Assembly: GCA_001898485.1 (NCBI GenBank)
Contig: MKTY01000024.1
Location: 310,001-374,000, forward strand
Source: Sphingobacteriales bacterium 46-32
GTDB taxonomy: Bacteria > Bacteroidota > Bacteroidia > Chitinophagales > Chitinophagaceae
Reading direction: 5' to 3'
DNA: 64,000 nt
Shown here: positions 33,966 to 42,338 of the stretch, piece by piece
Position numbering within the stretch: position 1 is the first letter of the stretch
How the letters are laid out: every line of letters starts with the position of its first letter
Made by a program: the position numbers and the translations under genes
Notes under the pieces: model-generated
Told to the model about the DNA's origin: nothing
Database searches by the model: none
The model's input: only the letters and a program-made list of their open reading frames with translations

Positions 33966-35375
33966 ATGAAGATTGCTTTTCATGGTGCAGCCCGCACCGT
34001 AACAGGTTCTAAACACCTGCTCACGCTTAGAAACGGGAAAAAGATACTATTGGATTGCGGAATGTTTCAGGGAATGGGAAAAGATACAGACAGCCTGAAC
34101 CGCGATTTTGGATTTGAACCCCATACGGTCGATGTAATGATTCTTTCCCATGCGCATATCGATCACTCCGGCCTTATTCCCAAACTGGTAAGTGAGGGTT
34201 TCAATGGAAAGGTTTTCTGTACACCGGCCACAGCCACCCTCTCAGAAATATTGCTGGAAGATTCCGGTGAAATACAGGAAGACGATATTAAGTTTTCCAA
34301 TAAACGCAGAGCTGCCCAGCATCTGCCTCTTTTACGTCCATTATATACTGTAGATGATGCTAAAAAGGCAGTAGAGCATTTTGAGACCATTGAATATGGC
34401 CGCTGGTTTACAGTAACCGAGGGCGTGGAAGCGATGTTTACAGACGCCGGTCATATTATCGGAAGTGCCTGTGTGCACCTTCGCATCAATGAAAACGGCA
34501 AGCAGGTTCACCTCACTTTTAGTGGTGATGTAGGCCGGTACAGAGATGTGATATTGAAATCGCCCGAAGTGTTTCCTCAGGCTGATTATATTATTATCGA
34601 ATCTACCTATGGCAATAGCCTGCACGATGCTGCAGACAGCACTCCGGAATTATTATTGCACTGGATCAAACGGGCATGCCTGGAGAAAAAAGGGAAACTC
34701 ATTTTACCAGCCTTCAGCGTGGGCCGTACACAGGAGATTCTCTTTGCCCTCAATCAGCTGGAACTGGAAAACAGTCTGCCAGACCTGGATTATTATGTAG
34801 ACAGTCCGTTGAGTATTGAGGCTACTGAAGTGGTCAAGAGTTATCCGGCTTATTTTAATAAGACTATACAGAAGATACTGCAGTCAGACAATGATCCCTT
34901 TTCATTCAAAGGATTGAAATATATAAAGACGGTTGAGCAGTCCAAATCGCTTAACTACCTGAATGGTCCGATGGTAATTATTTCTGCCAGTGGCATGGCA
35001 GATGCAGGTCGTGTAAAACACCATATTAGTAATAATATAGAAAACAGCCGCAATACCATTGTATTTACCGGTTACTGCGAGCCCCACTCACTTGGTGGCC
35101 GGCTGATGGCTGGTCACAAAGAAGTCAGCATTTTTGGTGTGGAACATCAGGTGCATGCAGAAATAGGAAGTATACGCAGCATGAGTGCGCATGGTGATTA
35201 CGAAGATTTGAGTCAGTGGCTGGCCTGCCAGGATCCCCGCCAGGTAAAACAGCTGTTTCTGGTGCATGGCGAGTATGACGTGCAGCAGGAGTTTAAAAGA
35301 AGGCTGGTGCGTAAAGGATTTCAGGATGTCGTGATTCCTGAACAGCATTTTGAAATCGGACTTTCTGCAGATTAA
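33966..35375 (+). CDS. MBL-fold / beta-CASP metallo-hydrolase (RNA-processing type)
   Basis: 469 residues. Metallo-beta-lactamase fold with zinc motif SHAHIDHSG (about 60-68), GHIIGSA and the strand DVMILSHAH. A beta-CASP domain follows (IESTYGNSLHD, LPAFSVGRTQEILFALNQLE), and the C-terminus has VIISASGMADAGRVKHHI, FTGYCEPHSLGGRL and SMSAHGDYEDL. This is the layout of bacterial CPSF-like nucleases such as TTHA0252. RNA cleavage is the probable activity. Confidence 0.92.
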   Translation: MKIAFHGAARTVTGSKHLLTLRNGKKILLDCGMFQGMGKDTDSLNRDFGFEPHTVDVMILSHAHIDHSGLIPKLVSEGFNGKVFCTPATATLSEILLEDSGEIQEDDIKFSNKRRAAQHLPLLRPLYTVDDAKKAVEHFETIEYGRWFTVTEGVEAMFTDAGHIIGSACVHLRINENGKQVHLTFSGDVGRYRDVILKSPEVFPQADYIIIESTYGNSLHDAADSTPELLLHWIKRACLEKKGKLILPAFSVGRTQEILFALNQLELENSLPDLDYYVDSPLSIEATEVVKSYPAYFNKTIQKILQSDNDPFSFKGLKYIKTVEQSKSLNYLNGPMVIISASGMADAGRVKHHISNNIENSRNTIVFTGYCEPHSLGGRLMAGHKEVSIFGVEHQVHAEIGSIRSMSAHGDYEDLSQWLACQDPRQVKQLFLVHGEYDVQQEFKRRLVRKGFQDVVIPEQHFEIGLSAD

Positions 35376-35404
35376 ACCTGTTAAATTAAAAGAAGAGGAA
35401 GCAT

Positions 35405-35433
35405 AAAAAAACCGTACCAGGAAATGGTACGGT
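35405..35433 (-). terminator. Terminator on the minus strand (candidate ncRNA / LytTR unit)
   Basis: ACCGTACCA (35411-35419), 5-base loop, TGGTACGGT (35425-35433). On the minus strand the stem is followed by seven T (35411-35405). Confidence 0.85.
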
Positions 35434-35733
35434 CTTCAAAATCTTTTGTGTTCAATCAGAGAGTAGAATTCTTTCTCGTAGGGATTCAGATTTTGAATGC
35501 TGATGCGGTATACCGCATCTTTTTTCGGGGTTATCCATGAATGTCCGGATCTTAAACGGGCTTCTTCTAAGGGATTTGGCTTTTACAGGGTTTCACCGGA
35601 ATTGAATCGGCAGCACATGCCTCTCGGCTTTTACATCTGATATCGGTGGCTTTTCGTGTTATACTGGTCAGTTCGGCTTTCCGGGAGATAATTGGATGCA
35701 ATGGATCGGTCCAGAGCGTTTGTCAAAAATTGA
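35405..35733 (-). ncRNA. Candidate structured non-coding RNA (or 3' UTR of the LytTR gene)
   Basis: No gene is recognised between 35376 and 35820. On the minus strand a -7-like CATCTTTG (35746-35739) is followed by about 330 bases and a clean terminator (35433-35411 plus T tract). Inside are a TGTCAA-TTT-TTGACA hairpin near the 5' end, three AAAAGCC copies, the 18-base palindrome GATGCGGTATACCGCATC (35502-35519), and a long stem pairing TTCAAAATC with GATTTTGAA near the 3' end. It lacks tmRNA, RNase P, SRP and tRNA hallmarks. A 49-codon open stretch at its 3' end (35582-35436) has protein-like composition but no start codon, so a gene remnant is the alternative. Confidence 0.35.
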
Positions 35734-35820
35734 CACTACAAAGATGCGAAGTATATATATAACATCACAGCCTTTTTCGATGATCTGCCTCAATTTATCG
35801 TTTTTTGGAAATGAGGGTAC

Positions 35821-36504
35821 TTACTTCCCACTGATCAGTTTTTTGACAACTGCCCTGTTGGCTTTACTTACGGGCAACTCCCGCTCATCAATCAGAATTG
35901 ATTGCTCTTTAATAGCTGTCACTGCCTGTTTATTAACAATGTAAGAGCGATGAATCTTTACAAAATCAGCAGCAGGCAATTCGGCAAATATGCCTTTTAT
36001 TGTATGATGGCTTAAGTATTTATTCTTAGCAGTTACAAATCGTACATAATCACCCACGCTTTCTACATACAGTATTTCGTTTAGCGGCAACCTGATCAGC
36101 GATCCATTTACTTTCACAAAAATATGGTCAGCAGTAGCCGGGCCATAATGAAATGTACCCATGACTTTCTTTATAGCCTCTTCGAAACGCTGATAAGTAA
36201 ATGGTTTTTTAAGAAAATCGGTTACATGATGTTCGAATGCATCATAGGCATATTCTTCTTTTCCGGTAGTGAGAATCACCTTTGGGTGATAGTTAAGCTG
36301 ATCAAGTAATACAAACCCGTTGGCATCCGGCATTTCCACATCCAGAAAAACAATATCGGCCGGATGAGCCCGCAAGCTGACCAATGCTTCCTGTACAGTG
36401 CCATAAATGCCTGTCACGCGAATTTGCCCATTCCTTTCACAGCAACTTTTAAGATAGGCTGCGGCAATGGCAAGATCTTCTACTATGACACAGGATAAAA
36501 TCAT
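35821..36504 (-). CDS. LytTR-family response regulator
   Basis: 227 residues. Receiver domain with acidic VEDLA at 8-12 and phosphoacceptor Asp55 (IVFLDVEMPD), then a LytTR DNA-binding domain (about 125-225: IFVKVNGSLIRLPLNEILYVESVGDYVRFVT, FVKIHRSYIVN). It overlaps the upstream Hpt gene by 4 bases. Together with the divergent hybrid kinase it is the likely output of a phosphorelay. Confidence 0.93.
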   Translation of the reverse strand: MILSCVIVEDLAIAAAYLKSCCERNGQIRVTGIYGTVQEALVSLRAHPADIVFLDVEMPDANGFVLLDQLNYHPKVILTTGKEEYAYDAFEHHVTDFLKKPFTYQRFEEAIKKVMGTFHYGPATADHIFVKVNGSLIRLPLNEILYVESVGDYVRFVTAKNKYLSHHTIKGIFAELPAADFVKIHRSYIVNKQAVTAIKEQSILIDERELPVSKANRAVVKKLISGK

Positions 36505-36905
36505 GTGGCAGATTTGTTGTAAGCAATCAGCCGGGATAATTCTCCTTCAAGTATTTCGGCACATTCGTCACATTGTGTCAACAGTACCTGCAATTGGTTA
36601 TGTACGGCAGATAAAGGGGCCTCAGCAGCAATGGCCATCTCCAGATCTTTACAGGTTTGCTGCAGATCAGGCAAACCAATAAAACCAAAAGTGGGTTTAA
36701 TCTTATGAACCGATCGTTTTAAGCCATCCATATCCTGCTTATTCCAGGCTTCGCGAACGGCAGAAAGGTCTGCAGCAAAATTTTCGTGTGCTATGCGGAA
36801 GATTTCCTGAATCCAGATATAATCGTTTCCGTATAGGGAGTATAGGTGTTTACTATCAAGACGTTTGTCGAAGATGAACAGGTCAGTGTTTTCAATCAGG
36901 GACAT
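36501..36905 (-). CDS. Histidine phosphotransfer (Hpt) protein
   Basis: 134 residues, a stand-alone Hpt four-helix bundle. Phosphorylated His67 is in SVHKIKPTFGFIG. It carries phosphate from a hybrid kinase receiver to a response regulator. The 4-base overlap with the LytTR regulator and the divergent hybrid kinase gene 94 bases away make those two its likely partners. Confidence 0.9.
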   Translation of the reverse strand: MSLIENTDLFIFDKRLDSKHLYSLYGNDYIWIQEIFRIAHENFAADLSAVREAWNKQDMDGLKRSVHKIKPTFGFIGLPDLQQTCKDLEMAIAAEAPLSAVHNQLQVLLTQCDECAEILEGELSRLIAYNKSAT

Positions 36906-36998
36906 AGGAAAATAGAAACGTTTTTCAGGCGTTAATGATAAACAAATTAGGCATTTTTGTGCGGTTGAAAAAATCCGGAATCCAATTTGTCCAACCTT

Positions 36999-39131
36999 AT
37001 GAGAAAACTAACTGCCGGTTTGTTACATACAATATGGCACAGCATCAGCTGCGCCGGCATAGCTCTTGCAATGTCAGATAATGAGCGTAGGGCGGTAATG
37101 CTCATGAACAGGATACTCCTGTCTGCAACCCTGGTCAATTTTGCCATGCTCGTCATCTACTTTAGTGCGGCACTTTATCTGAGTGCTTTTGTAAATGTAG
37201 CCGCCTGTTTTCTTTTCTTTGTAGCCATCTGGTTTAATCACTGGCATTTGTATAAAAGTGCAAGGGCGTTATTTGTACTTACTGTCAATCTTTTTATTGC
37301 CGGACTCAGTGTGATGGAAGGTGCGCGAACCGGTGCGTATATGTATTATTTTCCGGCACTTATTGCTATGGCTTTTCTCGTGCGGGTATATACCAGCTAC
37401 AGAGAGCTTATTGTAACTTATATATTCACGATACTTTGCATTTTCTGTACCGTTTACCTTGTGCCTACCAATACGGGAATACAGAAGATGACAATGGAGG
37501 TGGCCAACAGTATTTTTCATTCCCGTCTCATGTTGTCGGTTTCGCTGACTATGTATATTTCTTACCTGATTTTGCGTAGCAACAAAATCAAGGAAGATCA
37601 GTTACTGGCAGAAAAGCAGTTTACCGATGCTATTTTCAATACATCGCTTGATAGTGTATTTATTGTGCGTATGGAAGATTATAGTGTAGCGGATTGCAAT
37701 CAGCGTACAGCAGAGCTTTTTGAAATAAAAGATAAAAGCCGCGTGGCAGGCTCACGGCTCGAAGACTGGCTCGATAAAGAACAGATCAGTAAGTTCAGCG
37801 CTCTCTGGCCTGCTGGCCAAACTCCGGTCAATATGAACTGGCAGGGAGAGTTGAGTCTCTTTACCAGTACGGGACGTAGTTTTTTTGGCTACGCCAGTGT
37901 AGTATCCTTTGAATACAGGCAAACCTCATTTTTAAAAATCAGTATTCTGGATATTACGAATGTAAAGTCGGCCGAGTTTGAACTGATGAAGGCAAAGGAA
38001 CGCGCGGAGTCGGCGGCACGTCTCAAGACCCGCTTCCTGAGCAATATGAGTCATGAGTTACGTACACCTCTTAATGGGATTATTGGCGCAGCCAATCTGC
38101 TGCTGGAAGAGGAATTTCTGGAAACCCAGCGCCCACATCTTGATATACTCCGGTTTTCTTCAGAGCATATGCTTAACCTGGTCAACGATATTCTCGATCA
38201 TACAAAAATGGAAGCCGGAAAAGTTGAGCTGGTGAATATACCTGTTAATATGCGTGTGTTTTCACGGCAACTGGTCAGCCGGTTTTCACCGCAGGTGTCT
38301 GCTAAAGGTTTGCAGTTTAAAACTTTTGTAGATCCGGCACTGGATATGGAACTGCTCACGGATGAATTGCGGCTCAACCAGGTTTTAAATAACCTGCTTA
38401 GCAATGCAATTAAATTTACCCATCAGGGTCACATTACGGTGGCTGTAAACCGGATACTGGCTACCAGCTCGCATGCTACTGTTCAGTTTATGATACAGGA
38501 TACCGGCATTGGTATTCCGGAAGATAAACGGAAAGAAATTTTTGAAAGCTTTACTCAGGCAGATATCGACACCACACGCAAGTATGGCGGAACCGGGCTC
38601 GGGCTTACCATTACAAAAGATATTCTAAAACTCTTCGGTTCAGAACTTGTCATGCAGAGCGAAGTAGGGAAGGGGACAAAATTTGTATTCATGCTGGAAC
38701 TGGGGATTGCTCCTGCGAGGCAGCCGATACATGAGGAAGCAGCATCGATTGAACGCGATAGCCTGCAGGGACTTCGTGTGCTCGTAGCCGAGGATAATCC
38801 CGTAAATATGTCGGTGGCACGCCGTTTTCTTTCCCGCTGGGGAGTGGATGTGGAGGAAGCCGTTAATGGAAAAGAGGCAGTTGAAAAATTTTCGCCAGAC
38901 AGGTTTCACCTGTTACTTTTTGATCTGGAAATGCCAGAGATGGATGGTACTGCAGCTTTGCAAGAAATCAGGAAAATAGATGGCCGTGTGCCGGTACTCG
39001 CATTTACTGCAGCTGTATATGATGATATTGAACAGGATCTGATACAAAAAGGGTTTACTGATTTTATACACAAGCCTTTCCGTCCGCATGACCTTTTCCA
39101 AAAGATCAGCGGTCATGCTCCGGCGCGCTAA
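36999..39131 (+). CDS. Hybrid sensor histidine kinase / response regulator
   Basis: 710 residues from the ATG at 36999 (TTG four codons up is less likely). The N-terminal region has about six membrane helices (45-195). Then come a PAS-like domain (about 210-320, FNTSLDSVFIVRMEDYSVADCNQRTAELF), HisKA with His352 in LSNMSHELRTPLNG, an ATPase domain (NLLSNAIKFTH, DTGIGIP, GGTGLGLTI) and a C-terminal receiver with Asp642 (LLLFDLEMPEMDG). With the divergent Hpt and LytTR genes this completes a His-Asp-His-Asp relay. Four 21-base tandem repeats start 16 bases after its stop. Confidence 0.93.
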   Translation: MRKLTAGLLHTIWHSISCAGIALAMSDNERRAVMLMNRILLSATLVNFAMLVIYFSAALYLSAFVNVAACFLFFVAIWFNHWHLYKSARALFVLTVNLFIAGLSVMEGARTGAYMYYFPALIAMAFLVRVYTSYRELIVTYIFTILCIFCTVYLVPTNTGIQKMTMEVANSIFHSRLMLSVSLTMYISYLILRSNKIKEDQLLAEKQFTDAIFNTSLDSVFIVRMEDYSVADCNQRTAELFEIKDKSRVAGSRLEDWLDKEQISKFSALWPAGQTPVNMNWQGELSLFTSTGRSFFGYASVVSFEYRQTSFLKISILDITNVKSAEFELMKAKERAESAARLKTRFLSNMSHELRTPLNGIIGAANLLLEEEFLETQRPHLDILRFSSEHMLNLVNDILDHTKMEAGKVELVNIPVNMRVFSRQLVSRFSPQVSAKGLQFKTFVDPALDMELLTDELRLNQVLNNLLSNAIKFTHQGHITVAVNRILATSSHATVQFMIQDTGIGIPEDKRKEIFESFTQADIDTTRKYGGTGLGLTITKDILKLFGSELVMQSEVGKGTKFVFMLELGIAPARQPIHEEAASIERDSLQGLRVLVAEDNPVNMSVARRFLSRWGVDVEEAVNGKEAVEKFSPDRFHLLLFDLEMPEMDGTAALQEIRKIDGRVPVLAFTAAVYDDIEQDLIQKGFTDFIHKPFRPHDLFQKISGHAPAR

Positions 39132-39146
39132 TTTTAATATCTGTTG

Positions 39147-39230
39147 TGTCACAAGGCATTGCTACGGTGTCGCAAAGCATTGCTATGGTGTTGCAAGGCA
39201 TTGCTATGGTGTCGCAAAGCATTGCGACGC
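39147..39230. repeat. Four tandem 21-base repeats with internal hairpins
   Basis: Units at 39147, 39168, 39189 and 39210. Each has a GCAAnGCATTGC-type (or ACAAGGCATTGC) core that is itself an inverted repeat (GCAA-AGCA-TTGC). The last unit extends to GTCGCAA-AGCA-TTGCGAC. There are no spacers, so it is not a CRISPR array. It lies between the hybrid kinase stop and the DUF4136 gene. Confidence 0.9.
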
Positions 39231-39372
39231 TACATGGCGGTATTGTATCTTCCTGCTGCTAACAGATTGTTAATCTCCTGTCATTTTCACAACTCGTTAA
39301 TAAACGCCGGCTCTTTTTTTTCGTTTATAATACCGGAACGCTTTTTGAAATACGTTAAAAAAGGGAGGAGTT

Positions 39373-39957
39373 ATGAAGAAGAACAGCCTACTGGGGAGTG
39401 GAGTGCTGGCTTTGTTGTTATTGCTGGCAGGATGTGCTCCCGCAGCTCATATCGAAAAAGACGATGCAGTTGATTTCAGCCAGTATAAAACATTTGCCTG
39501 GACAGAAAAGCAGGAGTCTGCGAAAAGGAGTAGGGCAAATGACCTGGCAGAGAAGAAAATAAGGGAAGCAGTGAATAAGGAACTGGAACGCTCGGCCGGA
39601 TGGAAAGAAACTACAGATAATCCCGATGTATTGCTAAGTTATGATGTGCTGGTAGAGCGCTCATCACGCAGAAATTCGGATCCGGTTTACAGCCGTCCGT
39701 TTACCCGTACATTCTACAATCCCTATGCACGTCGTTTTTATAGGGTGTATTACCCATCGCGGTTTATCGGATATGATGATTACAGCGTCCCTACAAGGGA
39801 AGGTACTGTTACCATTACGATGGCAGATGCGAAGACGGATAAAACTATCTGGCAGGGTTGGTCTACAGGCGAAGTGGATAGCCGCAATCTCAGTAGCAGG
39901 GAGATTCAATCCAGCGTTCGTGCCATCTTTAAAAAATTCGATGTAGCAAAAAACTAA
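39373..39957 (+). CDS. DUF4136 family lipoprotein
   Basis: 194 residues. Lipoprotein signal with LLAGC (Cys21). DUF4136 signature: FSQYKTFAWTEKQES (34-48), IREAVNKELERSAGWKETTDNPDVLLSYDV, then TITMADAKTDKTIWQGWSTGEVDSRN and a C-terminal IFKKFDVAKN. Function is unknown; such lipoproteins sit in the outer membrane. The ribosome-binding site GGGAGGAG is unusually strong for this phylum, where Shine-Dalgarno sites are mostly weak. A TTTAAAG-type inverted repeat follows. Confidence 0.85.
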   Translation: MKKNSLLGSGVLALLLLLAGCAPAAHIEKDDAVDFSQYKTFAWTEKQESAKRSRANDLAEKKIREAVNKELERSAGWKETTDNPDVLLSYDVLVERSSRRNSDPVYSRPFTRTFYNPYARRFYRVYYPSRFIGYDDYSVPTREGTVTITMADAKTDKTIWQGWSTGEVDSRNLSSREIQSSVRAIFKKFDVAKN

Positions 39958-40027
39958 TTTGTTGATAAGGACGGTTTGTTTCCCCGCGCTTGTTGCCTTT
40001 GCAGCAGGCGCTTTTTTGTTGACAGTG

Positions 40028-40133
40028 TTTAAAGAATATAAAGGGTTTAAAGAGTATAAAGGGTTTAAAGAGTTAGGAAAGCGAAAACCTCTTAAACTCT
40101 TTAAACCCTTTAAACTCTTTATACTTTTATACC
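40028..40133. repeat. TTTAAAG/TATAAAG inverted repeat between convergent genes
   Basis: Units AAAGGGTTTAAAGAGT repeat in the left arm (40028-40072), and their reverse complement CTCTTTAAACCC fills the right arm (40088-40129), with a 15-base loop. It lies between the DUF4136 and GNAT genes and could terminate both. Confidence 0.8.
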
Positions 40134-40138
40134 TGATC

Positions 40139-40447
40139 TCATACCGTAAATTCCGGATGCACCAGCGCTTTATATTCAGGATGGCGCTGCAGGTAGGCAT
40201 ATACATACGGGCAATAGGGCCATATTTGTATTTTTTCTGCTGTGAAATGATCAAGCAGGGCTTTTACCAGCTTGCCTGCCACACCTTTTCCTTCCAGTTC
40301 AGGAGCCGTCTCTGTATGTGTGAGTGCAATACCTCCCTGGCGCATGTGCCGGTATTCCACTTTGGCCAGGTAGCCATCGATCCACCATTCATATTGATGA
40401 GCCTCTTTGTTGTCGATCCAGTTGACGGTATCCGGAATGTTGATCAT
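40139..40447 (-). CDS. Small GNAT-like N-acetyltransferase (YjdJ type)
   Basis: 102 residues. Matches the short GNAT family typified by YjdJ: IDGYLAKVEYRHMRQGGIALTHTETAPELEGKGVAGKLVKALLDHF (about 23-69), where the EGKGVAGKLV loop binds acetyl-CoA pyrophosphate, then IWPYCPYVYAYLQRHPEY. Substrate is unknown. It lies 31 bases downstream of the hydrolase gene and is probably the last gene of the mhqO-mhqD-like operon. Confidence 0.87.
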   Translation of the reverse strand: MINIPDTVNWIDNKEAHQYEWWIDGYLAKVEYRHMRQGGIALTHTETAPELEGKGVAGKLVKALLDHFTAEKIQIWPYCPYVYAYLQRHPEYKALVHPEFTV

Positions 40448-40478
40448 ATCACGTAAATTTTAGAATGTAAGTAATAAA

Positions 40479-41126
40479 CTATCTCGTAGCGGACTGGTCA
40501 TTGCCACTCAGAATACGATTAGCGGCTGCAATCTCCGGTTCCAGGATGGTGTGTGCCATGCCGGGAAAAATATCTGTCTGTACAATTGCTCCCATATTGT
40601 TAAGAATATTCTCACTGGCATATACTCTTGTAAGCGGTACATGCGGATCTGTATCACTGCTGCCGATATAAATTGGCGTACCTGCAAAGTTTCCCTGATA
40701 ATTATCCGCATAAATCCGGTCACCAATGAGACCACCGGTAAAGGCGATTACTCCCCCAAAGCGTTGGGCGTGTCGCGCTGCAAATTCCAGGCTGAGACAG
40801 GCACCCTGCGAAAAACCTGCCAGGTAAATGTGATCTGTAGCAATACTTTTCTGCACACGTTCCATTAACCGGCCAAGGCTGCTGATAGCCGCAGTAAGCC
40901 ATGGTTCATTTTGAGCTGGCGGTGCCAGAAAACTATATGGATACCAGGTGTTCTGGGTAGCCTGGGGGGCGAAGATGGCAAAATCCTTCAGCAGCAGGTG
41001 CTGTTGCAATTGAAGAATATCAGCTGCTGTACCTCCCCGGCCATGCACCAGTATTAAAGCTTTGGAAGCTTTATCCAGTGGCAGGCCGGCGGTCAGTACT
41101 TCATTGTTATGAAAAGATGTTTCCAT
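40479..41126 (-). CDS. Phospholipase/carboxylesterase-like hydrolase (MhqD-like)
   Basis: 215 residues, alpha/beta hydrolase of the carboxylesterase YpfH/MhqD type. Nucleophile Ser106 lies in LAGFSQGACLS, with the acid in GSSDTDPHVPL and His in PGMAHTIL. It follows a ring-cleaving dioxygenase gene by 31 bases. The same pairing occurs in the Bacillus mhqNOD operon, which protects against quinones and catechols, so a role in clearing ring-cleavage products is likely (inference). Confidence 0.85.
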   Translation of the reverse strand: METSFHNNEVLTAGLPLDKASKALILVHGRGGTAADILQLQQHLLLKDFAIFAPQATQNTWYPYSFLAPPAQNEPWLTAAISSLGRLMERVQKSIATDHIYLAGFSQGACLSLEFAARHAQRFGGVIAFTGGLIGDRIYADNYQGNFAGTPIYIGSSDTDPHVPLTRVYASENILNNMGAIVQTDIFPGMAHTILEPEIAAANRILSGNDQSATR

Positions 41127-41157
41127 TATTTAGTTTTTAAAAAGCAGGCTTTGCAGG

Positions 41158-42108
41158 TTAAATAAATTTTTTCCAGTCAAAGCTGATAGGAGCCAGACCC
41201 TTTTCAATCTGTGCTCTTTTGGGCTCTTCCCAGGCCGGCAGTTTAAGGCCCTGTCCCAATTGATCTTTAGGCTCGTCTATAGCAAATCCGGGGGGATTGG
41301 TAGCTACTTCAAAAAGCACGCCACCCGGCTCGCGGAAATAAATGCTGTGAAAATACTGGCGATCCAGCACTGGTGTCACACTGAGACCTTTTGACGCCAG
41401 GCGTTCCTGCATTTCCACAATGCTACTGTCGTCGTTGGTGCTAAAGGCCACATGGTGTACAGTGCCTGAGCCGCCAAGGCCACGCAGGCGTTCGGGTTCG
41501 CAAACCACATCGACCAGATCGCCCACTTTACCACTGGCACTATAGCGGAAACGGTTGGCACTTTCGCCCAGCAGTTCATGATTCATATAGTTGCTGAGCA
41601 ATCCACCCGTTTTTTCATAACCATCTTCGCTGAGTGTAATGCTGTGAAATCCTTTTACGGCATGTTCGAGCGGGATCTGGCCATAGGAAAAAGCAGGACG
41701 CTCATCTTTATCGCTGGCTACAAGCTCAAGTCCCAATCCGTCATTGTCTTCAAAATAAATGAACGCTTCGTTGAAACGCTCCTGCGGATCGGAATGTTTG
41801 ATGCCGAATTTTTTTAAACGCTCGGTCCAGTAACCCAGGCTATTGGCCGGAATCGAAAACGAAGTTGTTGTCAGTTGTCCTTTTCCCTGGCGGCCCTTGC
41901 TGATTCCTTTATAAGGGAAAAAGGTCATAATAGTGCCAGGCGATCCGTCTTCGTTGCCATAATAAAGGTGGTATACATCAGGGGCGTCGAAGTTGACGGT
42001 TTTTTTAACCAGTCTGAGTCCAAGAATACCTGCATAAAAGTCCAGGTTTTCTTGCGGGTCATCGGCAAATGCAGTTACATGGTGAAGTCCGTTGATTAAG
42101 GGTTTCAT
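41158..42108 (-). CDS. Ring-cleaving dioxygenase of the VOC family (MhqO-like)
   Basis: 316 residues, two vicinal-oxygen-chelate modules. N-terminal HHVTAFADDPQENLDFYAGILGLRLVKKTVNFD (9-41), second module TVHHVAFSTNDDSSIVEMQ (about 214-232), with metal-ligand positions His in each HH pair and Glu in GGVLFEVATNPPG (about 265). MhqO-type enzymes open aromatic rings during quinone stress. It is the first gene of the minus-strand operon and divergent from the KefF/KefC-like genes. Confidence 0.9.
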   Translation of the reverse strand: MKPLINGLHHVTAFADDPQENLDFYAGILGLRLVKKTVNFDAPDVYHLYYGNEDGSPGTIMTFFPYKGISKGRQGKGQLTTTSFSIPANSLGYWTERLKKFGIKHSDPQERFNEAFIYFEDNDGLGLELVASDKDERPAFSYGQIPLEHAVKGFHSITLSEDGYEKTGGLLSNYMNHELLGESANRFRYSASGKVGDLVDVVCEPERLRGLGGSGTVHHVAFSTNDDSSIVEMQERLASKGLSVTPVLDRQYFHSIYFREPGGVLFEVATNPPGFAIDEPKDQLGQGLKLPAWEEPKRAQIEKGLAPISFDWKKFI

Positions 42109-42154
42109 ATAATCCTCTCTTTTTTTGCCGGTTTTGCCGGCGGTTTATCAGTTG

Positions 42155-42177
42155 TCCTGCAACAGTCGTTAGCAGGA
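42155..42177. promoter_or_regulatory. Inverted repeat in the mhqO/kefF divergent promoter region
   Basis: TCCTGC (42155-42160) and GCAGGA (42172-42177), with AAC and GTT inside extending the pairing. It lies 47 bases upstream of the mhqO-like start and could be an operator shared by both directions. No regulator gene is adjacent. Confidence 0.35.
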
Positions 42178-42338
42178 GTTTTATAATTGATTGACAACAC
42201 AAATTTCGCTTCTTAGTCATTCATGGAACATAGACTTATTACGGAAAAGCATGTATAAATCAGGGTTGCGGATACCCAAATCGGATGATATGGGGCGGGG
42301 GCTTTTGCCGTACCGGAAATATCCGGTAAAATTGTTGT

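Noticed and set aside
35405-35746. tmRNA, RNase P RNA or SRP RNA
   Set aside because: No tRNA-like ends, no CCA, no tag reading frame with tmRNA hallmarks, and none of the conserved RNase P or SRP core sequences.
39147-39230. CRISPR array
   Set aside because: Repeats are contiguous with no spacers, and no cas genes are present.
39088-39473. Open frames through the 21-base tandem repeats (repeated CYGVAKH-like peptide)
   Set aside because: 21 is a multiple of 3, so repeats stay open by chance; there is no start context and the frame runs into the DUF4136 gene out of phase.
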